Assembly (NCBI RefSeq): GCF_045106495.1
Contig: NZ_JBGCEQ010000019.1
Location: 1 to 64,000, forward strand
Source of the DNA: Roseobacter sp045106495
GTDB lineage: Bacteria; Pseudomonadota; Alphaproteobacteria; Rhodobacterales; Rhodobacteraceae
Reading direction: 5' to 3'
Length of the DNA stretch: 64,000 bases
Below the pieces are notes generated by a model, which saw only the letters and a list, made by a program, of their open reading frames with translations, made no database searches and was not told where the DNA came from. The translations under genes were made by a program, and so were the position numbers. Positions 16,290-31,200 of the stretch are shown piece after piece. Position 1 is the stretch's first letter. The number at the start of each line of letters is the position of its first letter.

Positions 16290-19200
16290 GTGGCCGTAAC
16301 AAATAATTTTTCCGCAAGCACACTTGATCTGAATGGAGAGGTTTCTCTCTCTCAGCCGACCGCATTGGTTTGGGGACCAGATGGACGGCTCTACATCACG
16401 GAAGTTGATGGCGACGTAAAGGTTCTGACCGTTGCTTTTGGCGACAGTAACCTTGCTGATGACGACGACACTGCGCAGTTCTTCGTGACCGAGTCGACAA
16501 CGGTGGAACTGATCAAGGGTGCCGTCCAGAACCACGATGACGACGGGATCGAGAATAACAGCGTGAACCGCCAGGTCACCGGGATTGACGTCACACAACA
16601 ATATGATGACGCCGGCAACCTGATGACCCTGCCTGATGGCACGCCGATGGTAACGATGTACGTGACCTCGTCCGACAATCGCATCGGTGCCGGCGGCAGC
16701 GGCAACGACGCCGGCATAGACACTAATTCCGGCGTCATCACGATGATGACGCAGACGGGTCCGGATAGCTGGACAGCCATTGACATCGTGCGCGGCTTGC
16801 CACGGTCCGAAGAGAACCATGCCACAAACGGGCTCGAGGTGATCCAAGAGTTTGCTCCCGACGGTGTCACATTACTCTCCGAGCGGATGATTGTCGCGAA
16901 CGGCGGCAACGCCAACACGGGTGCGCCGTCCAACAATTTCGCGGGCCAGCAGGAGCAGCCGCTGTCCGCGGCGATCCTCGAGGTTGACCTGACCATGCTG
17001 AAGGGCATGCCGGTACTTGATGATGACGGTCGCGCCTATGTGTATGACATTCCGACCCTGAATGATCCCGCGCGCACTGATGTTGGCGATGACGACGCCA
17101 ACGATCCCTTCGGCGGCAACGACGGGCGCAACAGTGCCAAGCTGCTGGATGACGGGCCGGTCTCGATCTACTCACCCGGTTACCGCAATGCCTATGACGT
17201 GGAGGTGACCGATGACGGTCGCGTCTGGACCTACGACAACGGTGCCAACAACAACTGGGGTGGCCGACCGATCGGCGAGGCGGGTGACAATGGCGGCACG
17301 ACCGACAACGCGCAGGAGGCCGGTTACATATCCACGAACCTCAATAACGGCGAGGGCAACACAAATGACGACATCAACCTGGAGAATTGGAATCCGTCGA
17401 ACCAGGATAACTTCCATGAGGTGACGCGCTCCGACGATCTGAACGGGGGGAGTCTCTCGGTCGGCGGCAATGGAGCTGTTACGACCTTCGTAGGGCCAGA
17501 TGGAAATACCTATGTCTACGGCGGCCACCCGAACCCGACGCGCGCCGAGGGCGCGAAGGCGGGGCTGCTGTTCTCGCCAGATGCGGGCACCGACAATGCA
17601 TATCTGCTGGTGTCGGCTTTCGACACCTACAACGAAGATGGCGACAACGATCCATTGACCGGCACCGATTATGACCAGGTTGTCGCCTGGTTGGCGGCGG
17701 TTGAGCTCAACGATGCGGATTTCCCGAACATCGTCCCTAATCCGGATGGTGACGGCACGATCACAGTTGGCGATGACTATGTCGATCCTGATCTCACTGA
17801 TGGCGAAGACGCTGACCCTGCGAACTCTCTTTTTGGCGCGCGGTCTGGCGACCTGACCAAGAAGGTGCTCGCAGTCGAACCAGGCGTGCTTTATGACATC
17901 TATTCCTTTGCTGACGGCTCAGGCGAAGCAGTTGCCGCGGGCGGGACTCCTCCTTCTGGCGGAACGCTGCAGGGAACTGCCGGGATTCCGGCCGACATCG
18001 CCGAGATCGTCGCCTATCGGAACGAGGTCGAGGGCGACTACCTGGAGGGAGGCAAAACCGACGGCGCGCTTGATTCCGGCGGCGGGTCAATCAACGGGCT
18101 TGCGGAATACACTTCGACCATCCTCGACGAGGGCGACATCAAGATGTCGGGCGCGATCCTCGCAACGCAGCTTGGCGGCGGCAACATCATCGTGATGGGC
18201 CGCAACGCAGACGGTACAATGTCGAGCACGGTCTCGGGAAGCGGTTTTGCCGTCGCGGCCGACCGCACGGTCGTTGCCGCGAGCGGCGGCCCGCTGGGGA
18301 TCAGCACGGTCGGCGATGACTACCTCGAACGCGGGTTGAGCCAGCCGTTCCAAGGCTCGATCTGGACAGCCGTATACAATGGCGTTGGCGCTCCATCGAT
18401 CGAGATATTCCAACCCGATAACGGCGCCGTGCCGCTGGCGGGAGCCGAAATCGTCAACCCGACCGACCGCGACCTCGACGGTGTCGATTATGTCACCGAC
18501 CCCTTCGAGTTCAGCGATGACAACGGCTACGCCATCAGCCCTGGTGAAAGCATCGTGCTCGACTTCAACCCGCAGAACACAAATTTCACGATCTCGCTTA
18601 ACGGTACCGGGTTGCTCGGCGCGGCACTTGATGGGGACACGCCCAACCGCGACGCGCAGACGGCGGCTGAGAATTTCCCCGACGACCAGCAATTCGACGG
18701 GCTTTACAACATCGGTGAAAACGTGCTGCCCGGCGGCAATGCACCGATCCTGCAGATCAAGAACGTAATCGCAGGCACCGTCGTTGGCGATGCCAACACG
18801 GCGCGCGATGTGCTGCATACCGGCATTTTGCCGTCGGCCGATACCGACCGCATCGTCGCCACGATGAATATCAAAAACTGGATCCCTGCCGAAGGCGGTG
18901 TGGCCGCTGGCCAACTGACGGGCATGATCTTTGGCGACGGGACACAGGAAAACTTCCTGCGCGTTGTGTTCGGCGCGGTGGATGTCGGCGGAGGCCTGGT
19001 TCCCGGCATTGAGGTTGGATTCGAGATCAATGACACAAACTACACCGTCCTCGAGCAGATCGCTTTGCCCGGATTGTCCAGCTCCGACATCAGCGTGCTC
19101 GATCTGCGCCTGACCATCAACAAGGCCGAAGGGTTCACGGTAGGTGTTGACTACCGGCTCGAAGGCGCGGCGGATTTCACCGCGCTGGATCTCGGCGGCT

Positions 19201-22200
19201 TCGTGCTGCCTGAGGGCGTGCTACGGGATGTGCTGACGGGTGATCACACCATCGGGACTGGCGCGGCGGAGGCGACCTCCGGCGCGGCCATTGGCTTCCT
19301 CGCCGAGACCTCAACAGGCAATGGTTTGGAGACAATTGACTTCAACGAGCTCAGAATCGAAGCCTTCGGCAACGAGATCGAAGCGAGCACCGCCGCAGAG
19401 GTTGCTCAAGCGGGTACTGCGGGTCTTGATACCGTCATTTACGACGGTGCGGACATAACACTCGCCCTGGACGACACGGTCGAGAACTTCGACGGCTCGG
19501 GCTCCGATGTGGACTATGTATTGACCACCAACGACAGCGATAACGTGATCAAGGTTGGTTCGGGTGCGAACACCATTACCACCGGTGAAGGTGCCGATAG
19601 TATCCAAGGATCGCTCGATCAACTGGATGGCGATACTATCACTGACTTCAGCACTGACGACGAGATCATCATCAATGGTGTCTCTGTTGACGATCTGACG
19701 GTCACATATGAGGCGGGTTCCGCGATCGTCAAAATCAATGACGTTGTTGAATTCACTCTGGACGGACCTGAGTTTACCGATTTCGACCCAGCCGATGGCG
19801 ACAGCACCTTCGTCTTTGAAGACATCGAGGGAGGGGGAGTCCGTCTTGTAGCCAAGGCGCCCCTGACGCCGGTCATTGCGATCAACTCCGGTGGCCCCGA
19901 CGCGTTGGGCCTCACTGTGCGCGACCAGGTCGTGGACTTCGTGTCCGATCTGCCAACCGCGCCTAAAGTGGGCTTCAACACCGGCACAACCTACAACGAC
20001 TATACCAACGCAACGGCGCAGTCGACGGATTTCCCTGATACGGATCTTGACCCGATCCACGCATATGAGCGCTCGGGCAACTTCGCGACGTGGAGCTACA
20101 ACATCGATGTGCCGAATGGCGAATATCTGGTGGACCTCTACTTTGCCGAGATCTTCCACGGCGTGCAGAACACAAATGATCCCAATGACAAGCGAACCTT
20201 CAATTTGGAGATCGAGGGCGACGAGGTCCTGTCGAACTATGACATCATCGATGATGCAGGCGCGGCAGCTACCGAGGTTCTGAAAACCTTCCAGGTGACC
20301 GTCACAGATGGTCAATTGAACCTCGACTTCATCAAGATCGTGGATCAGGCGAAGCTCTCCGGTCTGGTGGTTTGGGCTATTGGTGGCAACTTCGAACCGC
20401 CAGCCGATGAAACAGCGCCGGAGATCATCAGCATTGTTGTTGAAAACCCGCCAAGCGTTCAAGATGGCGCGCGTGATGTCGTTGTCACCTTGCAAGACAA
20501 TGCCGGTTTCGAAGAGGCTGACTTTGTCGGTCTCACAGGTGCGGATCTGACTTTTTCAGGGATTGTTCCCTCTGCCGTGGGCGACCCCGAGGTGGTCCTT
20601 TCGCAGAATGGCACGATCGCGACGCTGACCTATGAGTTGCAGCCGCCCACCGGCAGCAACGCCTGGCCCACCGGCGAAGGTCAGGTCAGCATTGCAGCAG
20701 ACGCCTTTGGTGACGCGGCAGGCAACTCCACCGATGCGGCCAGCGCGGCCTTTATCCTGGAGCCAAACCTGGCGGCCCTGGTGCCCGGAACGGTTGTGCG
20801 TGCGATTAACGTAGGCACAACCGACACCACTGCTGCAGCTGACCTCGGTACGGATCTGGTTGAAGGCGGCGTCGACAACAACCGCTACGCCGGTGCAATT
20901 GCCGCTGACACGCTGATAACCGATGCGGCCGGAAACCCGATTGCCTTCGAAGCGGACGATGCGGCCTATTACACAAGCCCCAAGACCAACGCGCAGTTGA
21001 ACGCGAACGTCGACGGAGAGTCTGGACCCACAGGCAGCAACTCCGGCGGCGTCGATCTCGACGGATCTGCATTGCACACCTACCGCGACAGCAATACCAA
21101 CGTCTGGACTGCGACTTATGGCGGTTTCGCCAATGGCACCTATGTCGTTGAACTGCACTTCGCAGAGCTTTTCCAATCGGCACCCGGCACACGGGTTGGC
21201 GACTTCTACATCAACGGCGAACTTGTCGAAGACAACTACGATGCCTTCGCTGAAGGGGGTGGCGCGGACAAGCCATCTTCGTTCAGTCACAACGTTGCCG
21301 TCACAGATGGCATCATCGAGATCACCGTGGACAGCACACCCGCCAATGGTGGTGCGGGCCAGGCGGGATACAGCGCCATCGTGGTCTACGATGCCGTACC
21401 GTCCGATCTGCCGCCCACCATCTCGGTGGCCGATGTGGCCACGGCAGAAGGCGAGGATGCAACGATCACCTTCACGCGGATCGGCGATCTGACCGAAGCC
21501 GTCACCGTGGAATTCTCGCTAACGCCCGACACAGCCGGTGCTGAGGACTTTGGTGTTGCCGCGCCTTTGACCGCTGTCATTCTTGCGGGTGACACAACAG
21601 CTACCGTAACTGTGCCGATTGTGGATGATGAAGACGAGGAGCTCGCGGAGAGCTTTAACGTCGCCATCACTGGCGTGACGAATGCGGCCACGGACGCAGT
21701 GATTTCTGCGTCTAGCGGCAGCGCGACAGTTACCATTGCCGCAAACGACCAGTCGGTTGCGATCCCAGCAGGCGGTGCTTTATTCAGCCTTGATTTCGAA
21801 GGCGTAACGGGTGAAGCACTTGCCGTAGGCGGGTTTGATGACGCCTTGGGCCTGGGTGCCACGATTGATGAAGCCACATCCGAAGTTACGGGTGGCAAGC
21901 TGGTGGTGCAAACTGCCGAAGGCGACATCAACGATGGAACGGACGACGGCAGCATCAACGATTTCACCAAGATTGTTGACGTCAGTGATGCTTCGTTGAA
22001 CGAGCTTTTCCTGACCACGCGTTTCGACAACCCGTTCACGCAAGAGATGCTGACAGCACAGGGTGTGACCGGCAGCGCCGTGCCGAACTATGCCCAGCAG
22101 GGTATCGTGTTTGGTACTGGTACGCAGTTGACCGGTCAGATGGTCAAGCTGGTCTGGGGCGGTGTCGCCGCGGGCACGACCGCCCCGGATGCCACCGGTA

Positions 22201-25200
22201 TCCAGATGTGGTCGAAAGGCACTGGTGGTGTCAATCAGCAGGCGACGATTGCCCAGATGATCGAAGCTGGCAAGGATCTCTTTGATGTCGCCTCAGTCGA
22301 AATGTCGCTGGAGATCAACAAGAGTGCCGGTACGGTTAGCCAGTGGGTTACGCTCTATGACGCGTCCGGTGCGATCATCGGCGGCACCCGTCCGGAGGCG
22401 ACGGATGGGTTCTTTACGACGCCACCTGTGGGAATGCCAGCAGCGGTTCTGGCCAATCTCACCTCGACAACCGAAGCGACACATTTCGGCGTGACGTCTT
22501 CGGACAACACGGTTTCTCCGGGAACAATCACGAGCTTTGAAGCGAGTTGGGATTCCCTGTCGCTTACATCGCCACAAGTGGAGATCGTTGAGGGCCCGGA
22601 TGCGGCGGGTGGCGTCGTTTACGGAGACTTCTCCGACGACGGGCTTGCACCGACCGATATCGGTGCGTTCGAGAATGGTAGCAATCTCGTGACGGCCCAG
22701 CAAGTCGGCGACGTAGGCGGTCGTGACCGCGATTACATCACTTTCGAGGTTCCCGAAGGGCAGGTGCTGAACGCCATCACCCTGAATAGCTATGACAACG
22801 AGGACCCGGGCGACGTGCAAGGCTTCATGGCTTTGCAAGAGGGCCCGGCTGTGACCGTGGATCCTGTGACGGGTGCGGGTCTGGCGTCGCTCAAAGGCGC
22901 GCTGGTTTACGGCGACGGCGTACTCGGCAACGACCTGCTGGCGCTGATGGCGGAGGGCGGTGTTATTCAGGAAGGCTTTTCCCTTCCCGCCTTCGATCTG
23001 CCGCTGGAGGCAGGCACGTACACCTTGTGGCTCAATCAAGGTGCTGATCTGCCGACCACGGTCGAGCTGGACTTTGTCCTTGCGGACCGTCCGGCCGATG
23101 TGACCCTGTCGATCGCCGATGCAGGCGATGTGGTCGAAAACGGCGACTTCGGTGTCACGGTTCTGGCGTTCGACGTGACCGCCAGCGACAGCTTCGATGG
23201 CACGTTGACCGTGACGTATGACACGGCCACCGACAGTGGGCTGACACAGGACATCACCTTTGCCGCAGGCGTGGGAGCGCTCACGGTACTGGTGGACAAC
23301 GATAATGTGGACGACGGCGCCGATCCGGTGACCGTCACCTTAACTTCGGCGGTTGACTCCGTTGGCACCAACACCGTGGCGATTGCGTCCGCGGCTACAG
23401 GAGACGGCAACGTGATCGAAGATGACATTGGAAGCGGAACGGGCAAGGGTGCGGCAGTCTTTGCGCTGAACGTGAACGGCCCTGAAGTGACAACCACAGA
23501 CGGCGTAACTTACGCCGCAGACAGCGATGATACCGCCTGGACGAACTCCAACAAATACACAGATGGTCCAGGTGCCAATGGCGGGAATACGGCACTGGCA
23601 GGTGGAGATTACAACCGTGATGGGGCCACCAACGCGGATGATGCTTTGTACATCAACGAACGCTGGGGTGGCGCTACCAACGCGATGACATACACCACCG
23701 ACGGGCTTGCACCCGGTGAGTACATCATGACGCTTAAACTGGCTGAATTGTTCGACGTGAATTTCACCGACAACAAACGCATCTTCAGCGTCACGATCAA
23801 TGGTAACGAAGTCGTCACTAATCTTGACCTCTTTGACGTCCCCGGTTTGGAAGTCGATCAGGCTTATGACGTGGATGTACCAGTGACCATCGGTGTCGAT
23901 GGCATCCTGAACATGAGTTTCTCGGCGTTTGCGGACAACGCCAAGATCAACGCCTTTGCACTTTACGAGGCGGTGACGGTGGTGGATCCAACCGATGTGA
24001 CCATTTCGGTGGCCGACGTGTCAGCGGACGAGGACTCCGGCGCGGCTCTGGTGACATTCACCCGTGAGGGCGACACGACTTCAGCCATGACCATTACCTT
24101 TGCGGTGGCCGATGGCACAGGTGTTGCCGGCGTCGACTATGAGGTGCCTGCAACCAACACTGTGACCATTCTGGCCGGTGAGACGACGGCAGACCTGTCA
24201 GTCACGCTGATCAACAACTTAGACCAGGCAACCGAGGTCAAGGATTTCACCGTTGCCATCACGGACGTTGTGGCAGACGGCGGCGAATCCGTCAGCTTGG
24301 GCAATGCGGCGGCGACCGTGACCATCGATGATGACGAAGCCTTCGACCCGGCTGACATCGACGGCGACGGTATTCTCAACCCAGTCGATCCGTTTGCATA
24401 TGACGAAGACAATGGATTGGGCAATGTGCTCACCGTCGGTGGCACCTTCCGCCTTGACTTTGATACCGACACCGCAGACGTGTTTGCGCCAGAAACCGGC
24501 TTGACTGGTATTTTCGTCAATACGCAGGGTGCCGCTTCTCCAGGGTCCTCTGAAACAGATCCATACGGCGACCGGACCACGGAAGCCACGAGCTTTGTCC
24601 AAGATGGTCTGCTCAATGTCACTGCGTCGGATGACGACACCAATGGCACCGGAACGGCAATCAACAATCGGGTGAAGGACAATTACGTCACGGGGGTAGA
24701 TGTCTCTGGCGTCCAGGAATTCTCCATCGAGACAAAGGTGGTGAACCCTTGGCCGACCATCACAAGCGGCACAAACGGTTTCCAGTTTGCTTCGCTGGGC
24801 CTTCACATCGGGGCCGGTGGCACGGACGACTTCATCAAACTGGTTTATGGTGTTCGAAATACTCAGGTGAACATCGAGATCGCTTCGCAGGGCAGTGCGT
24901 CCGGCCCCAATGTGCTTACAGCCGTTGACTACGGTGGTGCCACAGAGGCTGCATCCGACATCATCTTCCGCTTTGACGTGACCAAATCGAGCACATCAGT
25001 GGCCTTCGAGGGGCTGCCGACAATCATCGGCTATGTCACGCTTCTGGACGTTGATGGCAATGAATTGCAGACAATTGCCACGGCGGAGAAACAAATCACC
25101 GGATCTCTGGCAGATGCCATTGAAGGCAACAACCCCATCACGGGGGGCACAGGCGGCCTTGCCTACGGTATTTCGATTACCGAGGCAGCAGGTGGCGCAC

Positions 25201-28200
25201 CCGGTGCCAACGGTTTCACCGGTCAATGGGATTATCTCGAGATCACTGCGCCGGACAACGCGCCGGAAGTGGACGCGGGTATTCTGCCGCAGGTTGCGAC
25301 GGAAAACACCGCAATCGATTTTGTCCTGCCTCTGGACGTTTTCAAAGACGACAATGGTGTTGCCAACCTGACGCTGTCGGCGACGCTGGACGATGACAGC
25401 CCGCTGCCAGCATGGCTGAGTTTTGATCCGGAAACTGGTGCGTTCTCCGGAACACCGGCGGATGGCGACGGGACAATCACTGTCAAAGTGTCTGCGGACG
25501 ACGGGACGAATCCGCCGGTCTCCACGACTTTTGAACTCACCGTGACCGATATTCCCGGACCGTTCATCTGGTATGCAGATGCCGATGGCGACGGGGTTGG
25601 AACCTCTGCCGATCAGGTTACGGATTATGTCGCACCGGGTGCGCCTGGTGACTATGTCCTCTCCGATCTGGGTGATGACTTGGATGATACGGATGACACG
25701 ATCTATCCGGATGCGCCTGAAATCAACGATGGCAAGGACAACGACCAGGACGGTGACATCGATGAAGACAACCAGGCCCCTGTTGCTGGCAACGACGATA
25801 CAGCCAGCGCGCCGGATCAGGTGGTTGCCTTCACCCGGGCCGGATTGCTGTCGAATGACACGGATGCGGACGGCGATGACCTGACTTTCAGCCTTGTGGC
25901 CGACAGTGGTGTCAACGGCGTTGTCAGCTTCGATGAGGAAAGCGGCATTGTGAGCTTCACGCCGAGTGCCGGTTATGAGGGACCTGCCAGTTTCGAGTAC
26001 CAGATCGAAGATGACTTTGGTGGTGTGACGACGCAGGTTGTCAACATCACCATCAGCAATGATGGATCCCTGCTGTTCAACGAACTTGAGGTGACCAATG
26101 CGGATACAGCCTCTTATTCTCAGGAAGACAGAACAGGTACGATCGTTGTTGATGAGGAGACCCAGGAGATCACCCTTGCGGGGAACGCCTGGAAATCCGT
26201 GGCCATTGACAGTCTGATCGCAGACGGTGCCCCGATTGAAGGGCCTGTTGTTCTGGATGAGAACGCGCTGCCGGAGGATTTTGTTGTCACCGAGGGCATG
26301 GAGCTTTGGGTCACGGTGAATTCGTCGGAAATTCCGGAACTGTTGGGCATTGGTTTTGACAATGACAACAACTTCAAGAACGAAGGCACCGCGATCTTCC
26401 AGCTTGGTGGTACAGCGACAACTGGGTTCTTCAACCAGGATTACAATACCTACAATCCAACATCCGGTGTTGTGCCGGGCGAGGACGTCCTTTTCAAAAT
26501 CCCGCTGGACGGTTTGATTGGCATGAGCTTCTCCAAACTGGTGCTGGTCAATGACCAGGACGCAGAACCCCAGACAGCAACCACCACGTTCTCTGACATC
26601 CGGATCGTTACCTCGACGGTGGCCAATAATACCCCACCTCTCGCCGCAGAAGACGACCTGCGGATGGAATCGGACGACGCTTTGGTGATCACGACAGCCG
26701 AATTGCTGGCGAACGATACGGATGCGGATGGTGATGAGCTGACCGTGACCGCTGTGAGCGCTGCCAGAAATGGTACGGTCACATTGGAAAATGGCTTGAT
26801 CACTTTTGAGGCCATTCCAGACTTTGCCGGGACAGCCAGCTTTGAGTACACCATTGCCGATCCTTCCGGTGCGACATCGGTGGCCAAAGTGGACATCGAA
26901 GTGCTGTCTCCGGGCGGTGGCGACGTTGTCACGGACATCGATTTCAGCGCAAATGCGATCGAGTCCTATGATGATCAGGACAGCAAGCCCGGCACCGGTT
27001 TTGAAGTGTCGCCTGATGGCAAGAGCCTGACGCTGGATGGCAACGTCTGGAAGAAGACAGCCCTGACCGAAGGCGACTACACCGTCACCGAGGATACGGT
27101 TCTGCGCTTCGACATGACGATCCTGAACGGGTCGGGTGAGATTGTTGCGATCGCTCTTGAGAACAACAATGCCTACCGCGGAAACGACGATGTGACGTTC
27201 CAGTTGTTTGGCAGCCAGAACTTCTCACAGCACTCTATCCAGGACTACAAAGATCAATACGATACGGTCGGTGAGACAGTGTCCTACGAGATTTCGCTCG
27301 CGGAATTTGCAGGTCGGTCTTTCTCAACGCTGGCTCTGATCAACGATGATGATGTGAACGGCACTTCCATAGCGCAATTCGCCAATGTCAAATTGGTCGA
27401 AGAGCTGGGTACGTCCGGTGAAGAAACCGACGCGCCGCAGATCTTTGGCGACGCGATCCCGGATCAGGTGGTTGTCGAAGACACACCCTTTGAGATTGAC
27501 CTGCCGTTCTTTGATACGGACACGCCTTTCGAGGATCTGGTCTTCACCATCACAAATCCACCTGCGTTCCTGCAGCTGGAGGCAGGCAATATCGCTGCAG
27601 ATGGTGTTCTGATAGGTGAGCCTACCAATGACGATGTGGGTGAATACACAGTTGGTGTTACGGCGACGGACCCAGAGGGCAACAGTGTCACAGGCACGTT
27701 GCAGCTGACGGTTGAAAACACCAATGACGCACCAGAAGTCACAGGGGTCTATGCCGACGTCGGAGTGATCGTGAACAACCAGATCCTCTTGGCGCTGCCT
27801 GATGGACTGTTTACGGACATCGATGCAGGCACTGTTCTGGTTTACTCTGCAGAAGGTCTGCCAGAGGGCGTTGACATTGATCCTGATACGGGCGCCATTT
27901 CAGGCGTGCCGCTGGAAAGTGGTGATTTCGAAATCACGATCATTGCCAGCGATGGCCCGGTCGACGATCCCGACACGCTCTCTGCGTCGACGACCTTCAC
28001 CATGGACATCGCCAGTGGTCCGCCACGCGAGACGGTGCTGATCGAGGCGGAAGACTTTACCGCCTTCACCGACCCAGAAGTCGACGTGGAAGGTTTCTTC
28101 ACCAGCTTTGTTGGCACAGCTTCGGGCAATCAGCTCATCCGTCTCGGTGTGAACGGCGAAGGGTCGATCTCGACCAAGCTTGACGCTGCGGGTGTGGTTC

Positions 28201-31200
28201 CGGGTTTCTATGACATCTCGGTGATCCACTTTGACGAGAACGATGGTATATCTGCCTTCACTCTGAAGCTTGATCTGGGCGACGGTTCTGAACCGACGGT
28301 CATCGGCTCCTACACAATGGATCGCACCGACCTGCCAGGTCAGGGCGGTACCACCCAGGCAGGGAACATCAACGCAGCGGTGTTCAACACGGTCAATATT
28401 CCGGCCGGCGCACAGCTGATCATCGAAGGTGTCGCGGAATCGCAGCCTGGACCGGGCAACCCCGGACGCGAAGTGCTGCGGATCGATGCGGTTCTCCTGG
28501 AACCGATCGACAACACACCGCCCACCATCACCACGCCTGCTGAAGCCACAATCGACGAAGGCACGCTGCTGGCAGCGGATGTAGATGCAACCGATCTGGA
28601 AGGATCGGAGGTCACCTACACCATCGCGGGTGGCGATGACGCCGGTCTCTTTGACATCGATCCGGTCACCGGCGAGGTTTCCTTCCTTGCGGCGCCTGAC
28701 TTCGAAACGCCTCTGGATGCGAATGGTGACAACGTCTATGACGTCATCGTTGAAGCTTCTGACGGTGATGTGGCCGCGCAGCAGTCTCTGGTGATCACGG
28801 TCGCGGATACTGATGAAGCACCGGTCACGGAGGCTCAGGTCTCTGCAACGACAGGTGAGAACATCGCCGATGCTGTGGCCACAGTGGTCGCAACTGACCC
28901 TGAAAACGCAGCTATCACCTACACCCTTGCAGGAACCGGTGCGGACGAAGCCTTGTTCACGGTTGATCCCGTCACCGGGGTCGTCAGCTTCATTGCAGCG
29001 CCCAACTTCGAAACACCGGGTGATGCAGATGTCGACAACAACTATGAGCTCGATGTGAATGTCAGCGATGGTACCAACACCGTATCGGTTGCTGTCGATG
29101 TGACAGTGACGGATGAGAACGACGCTCCTGTCGCGGATCCGGCACCTGTTGCGGCCTCGGCGATCATCGATGCGCCTCTGGCAGTATCGGTTGCGGGTCT
29201 GTTCTCTGATGAGGACGTGGCTGACACGCTCACCTACACGCTGGTCAGCGGTGCACCTGCTGGTGTGACGGGGATCGATGTAGACGGTAACCTGGAAGGA
29301 ACGCCAACCGAAATCGGCTCCTTCGATGTGGTAATCGAAGCTACGGACGGAACGGAAGTGGTGCAGGCAACTCTGCCGCTTCTGGTCGACGTGGCCGACA
29401 ATACCTTTGGCCCCGTGGCGCCGTCGCAAGATCTTGATACGGACGGCACGGTCAATGCGCTCGATGACGATGTCGATGGAGATGGTCTCATCAACTCCGC
29501 AGACAGCTTTGCCTATGACGCGGACAACGGTACGCTGATCGCCGATGGCGAGAGCATTGACCTGACCTTCGACGTCAACGGAACGCCATATCAGAACGGG
29601 TTTACCGGTCTGCTGCAGGGTGGAACGGCGGGCAGCGCTGCGTTGGCGGCCTTCGATGAGGACACCGGCGTGACAACCGTGGCGAACGGTTTGCTTTCAA
29701 CCACGGCAAGCACCGGTGACACTGGTACTTCCAACGACCCCGAGGATGACTTCCAGCTGGGCGTCAAGAACGCGGACTTCACGGTCGAAGCACGGGTGAT
29801 CAACCCGTTCGAGACCACGCCCGCGGTCAGCTTTGACCAGATTGGGGTCCATGTCGGGGTCGACAGTGCGGACTTCGTGAAGTTCGTCTTCGGCAACGCG
29901 GTTGAATTCTCGTCACGGACCGACGATGTGGAAACCAAGGCAACAGGGGGCAACCAACCGCTTCCGGCAGGCCTGACAACCGCTGGTTTCAGTGCGGTGG
30001 ACGTCTCGCTGATCGTGAATTCCACCAGCGCAACTGCGGCGACCATAACGGCAACCGCGACCTTCCTTGACACCAACGGCGATCCGATTGCGGGCGCCAC
30101 CGGTGTCAGCTTTGGGTCGTTGGCGATAACTGGTGCCATGGCGGCCGCTCTTGCGGACGAAGCAGTCGGTGTCGGAACGGGCTTCACACATGCCCATGCA
30201 CCGTCAAGTGCACCGTTCACAGCACAGCTGGACAGCTTCAAGGTCACGGCGACGGACGGGGGGTCGGTTGATCCATCGAATGCGCTGGCCGTGTTCGAAG
30301 GAGAGACCGATATCTTCACCGGCAACTCCTACGGCACCAATGAAGTAGGCGCTGCCGTTCTCGAGGTCATGACTGGAAACAACAACATCCAGAGCTCGAA
30401 CTTCGGCTCGAACTCCTTTGAGTTGACCAACACGGGCGACAAGCAGATTGCTGCGGTGTTCATTGACGTCAGCACGGCGCTTTACCCTGACAGTGTCTTT
30501 GACCCTGACGGGGCCGGCGGCGACGACTCGGTCAAGCCCTGGGGCATTAACTCTGGTGGCGCGCAGACGGGTGCCAGCATCAGCGGTGGTGACGGCGGGT
30601 ACTTTATCGCCGGTGTGGATCCGCTGGCCAATACAACCGGCACGGGCCAGGCGTCCAACGGCGGTTACAAAGGTGCGATCATCAAGTTCACCGATTTCCA
30701 GAACGGCGAGACAGTCGGCTTCTCTGGTGACATGGACCCCAACTCCATCGCGGGGCTCGACAAGGGCAGCACCAATGGCGTGGACACCAATGCCACCAAT
30801 GGCTGGGACGTGGGCGGTATCTCCGGCCACGAGATCATCGGATCAACCTTCACGGTGCTCTTCGATGACGGCAGCACGGCCACGGGTCAGCTTGCCAGCG
30901 ATGGCAGTGCGGCGGGCTCGCAAGGTCTGGCGACGGAAGCGGGCTTTGCCTCTGACGCGCCGACACTGACAGTCAACGGCTTCGGGGCAGGTGATCTGGG
31001 GACCTATGGCGGCACACAGCCGACCATTCTGGTCACCGGGGATCCGGGTTCAACGGTCCGTATTACCATGACCAAGGGCTTCGACCCGGTCGGCAATAGC
31101 ACAGCTGGCATCGACACGTTGGTTGAGGATCGCCTGGAGCGCTATGACTTCAAATCCTCCAACGCCTTCGACGCCCAGTCGGTTGATGTGGTGATCGGTA

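Noticed and set aside
27900..29429. 509-codon minus-strand open frame inside the giant gene, and similar long antisense frames (19311-20495, 31536-32702)
   Set aside because: They are shadows of the biased codon use of the plus-strand gene: they lack motifs and ribosome-binding sites, and have His/Arg-rich nonsense composition.
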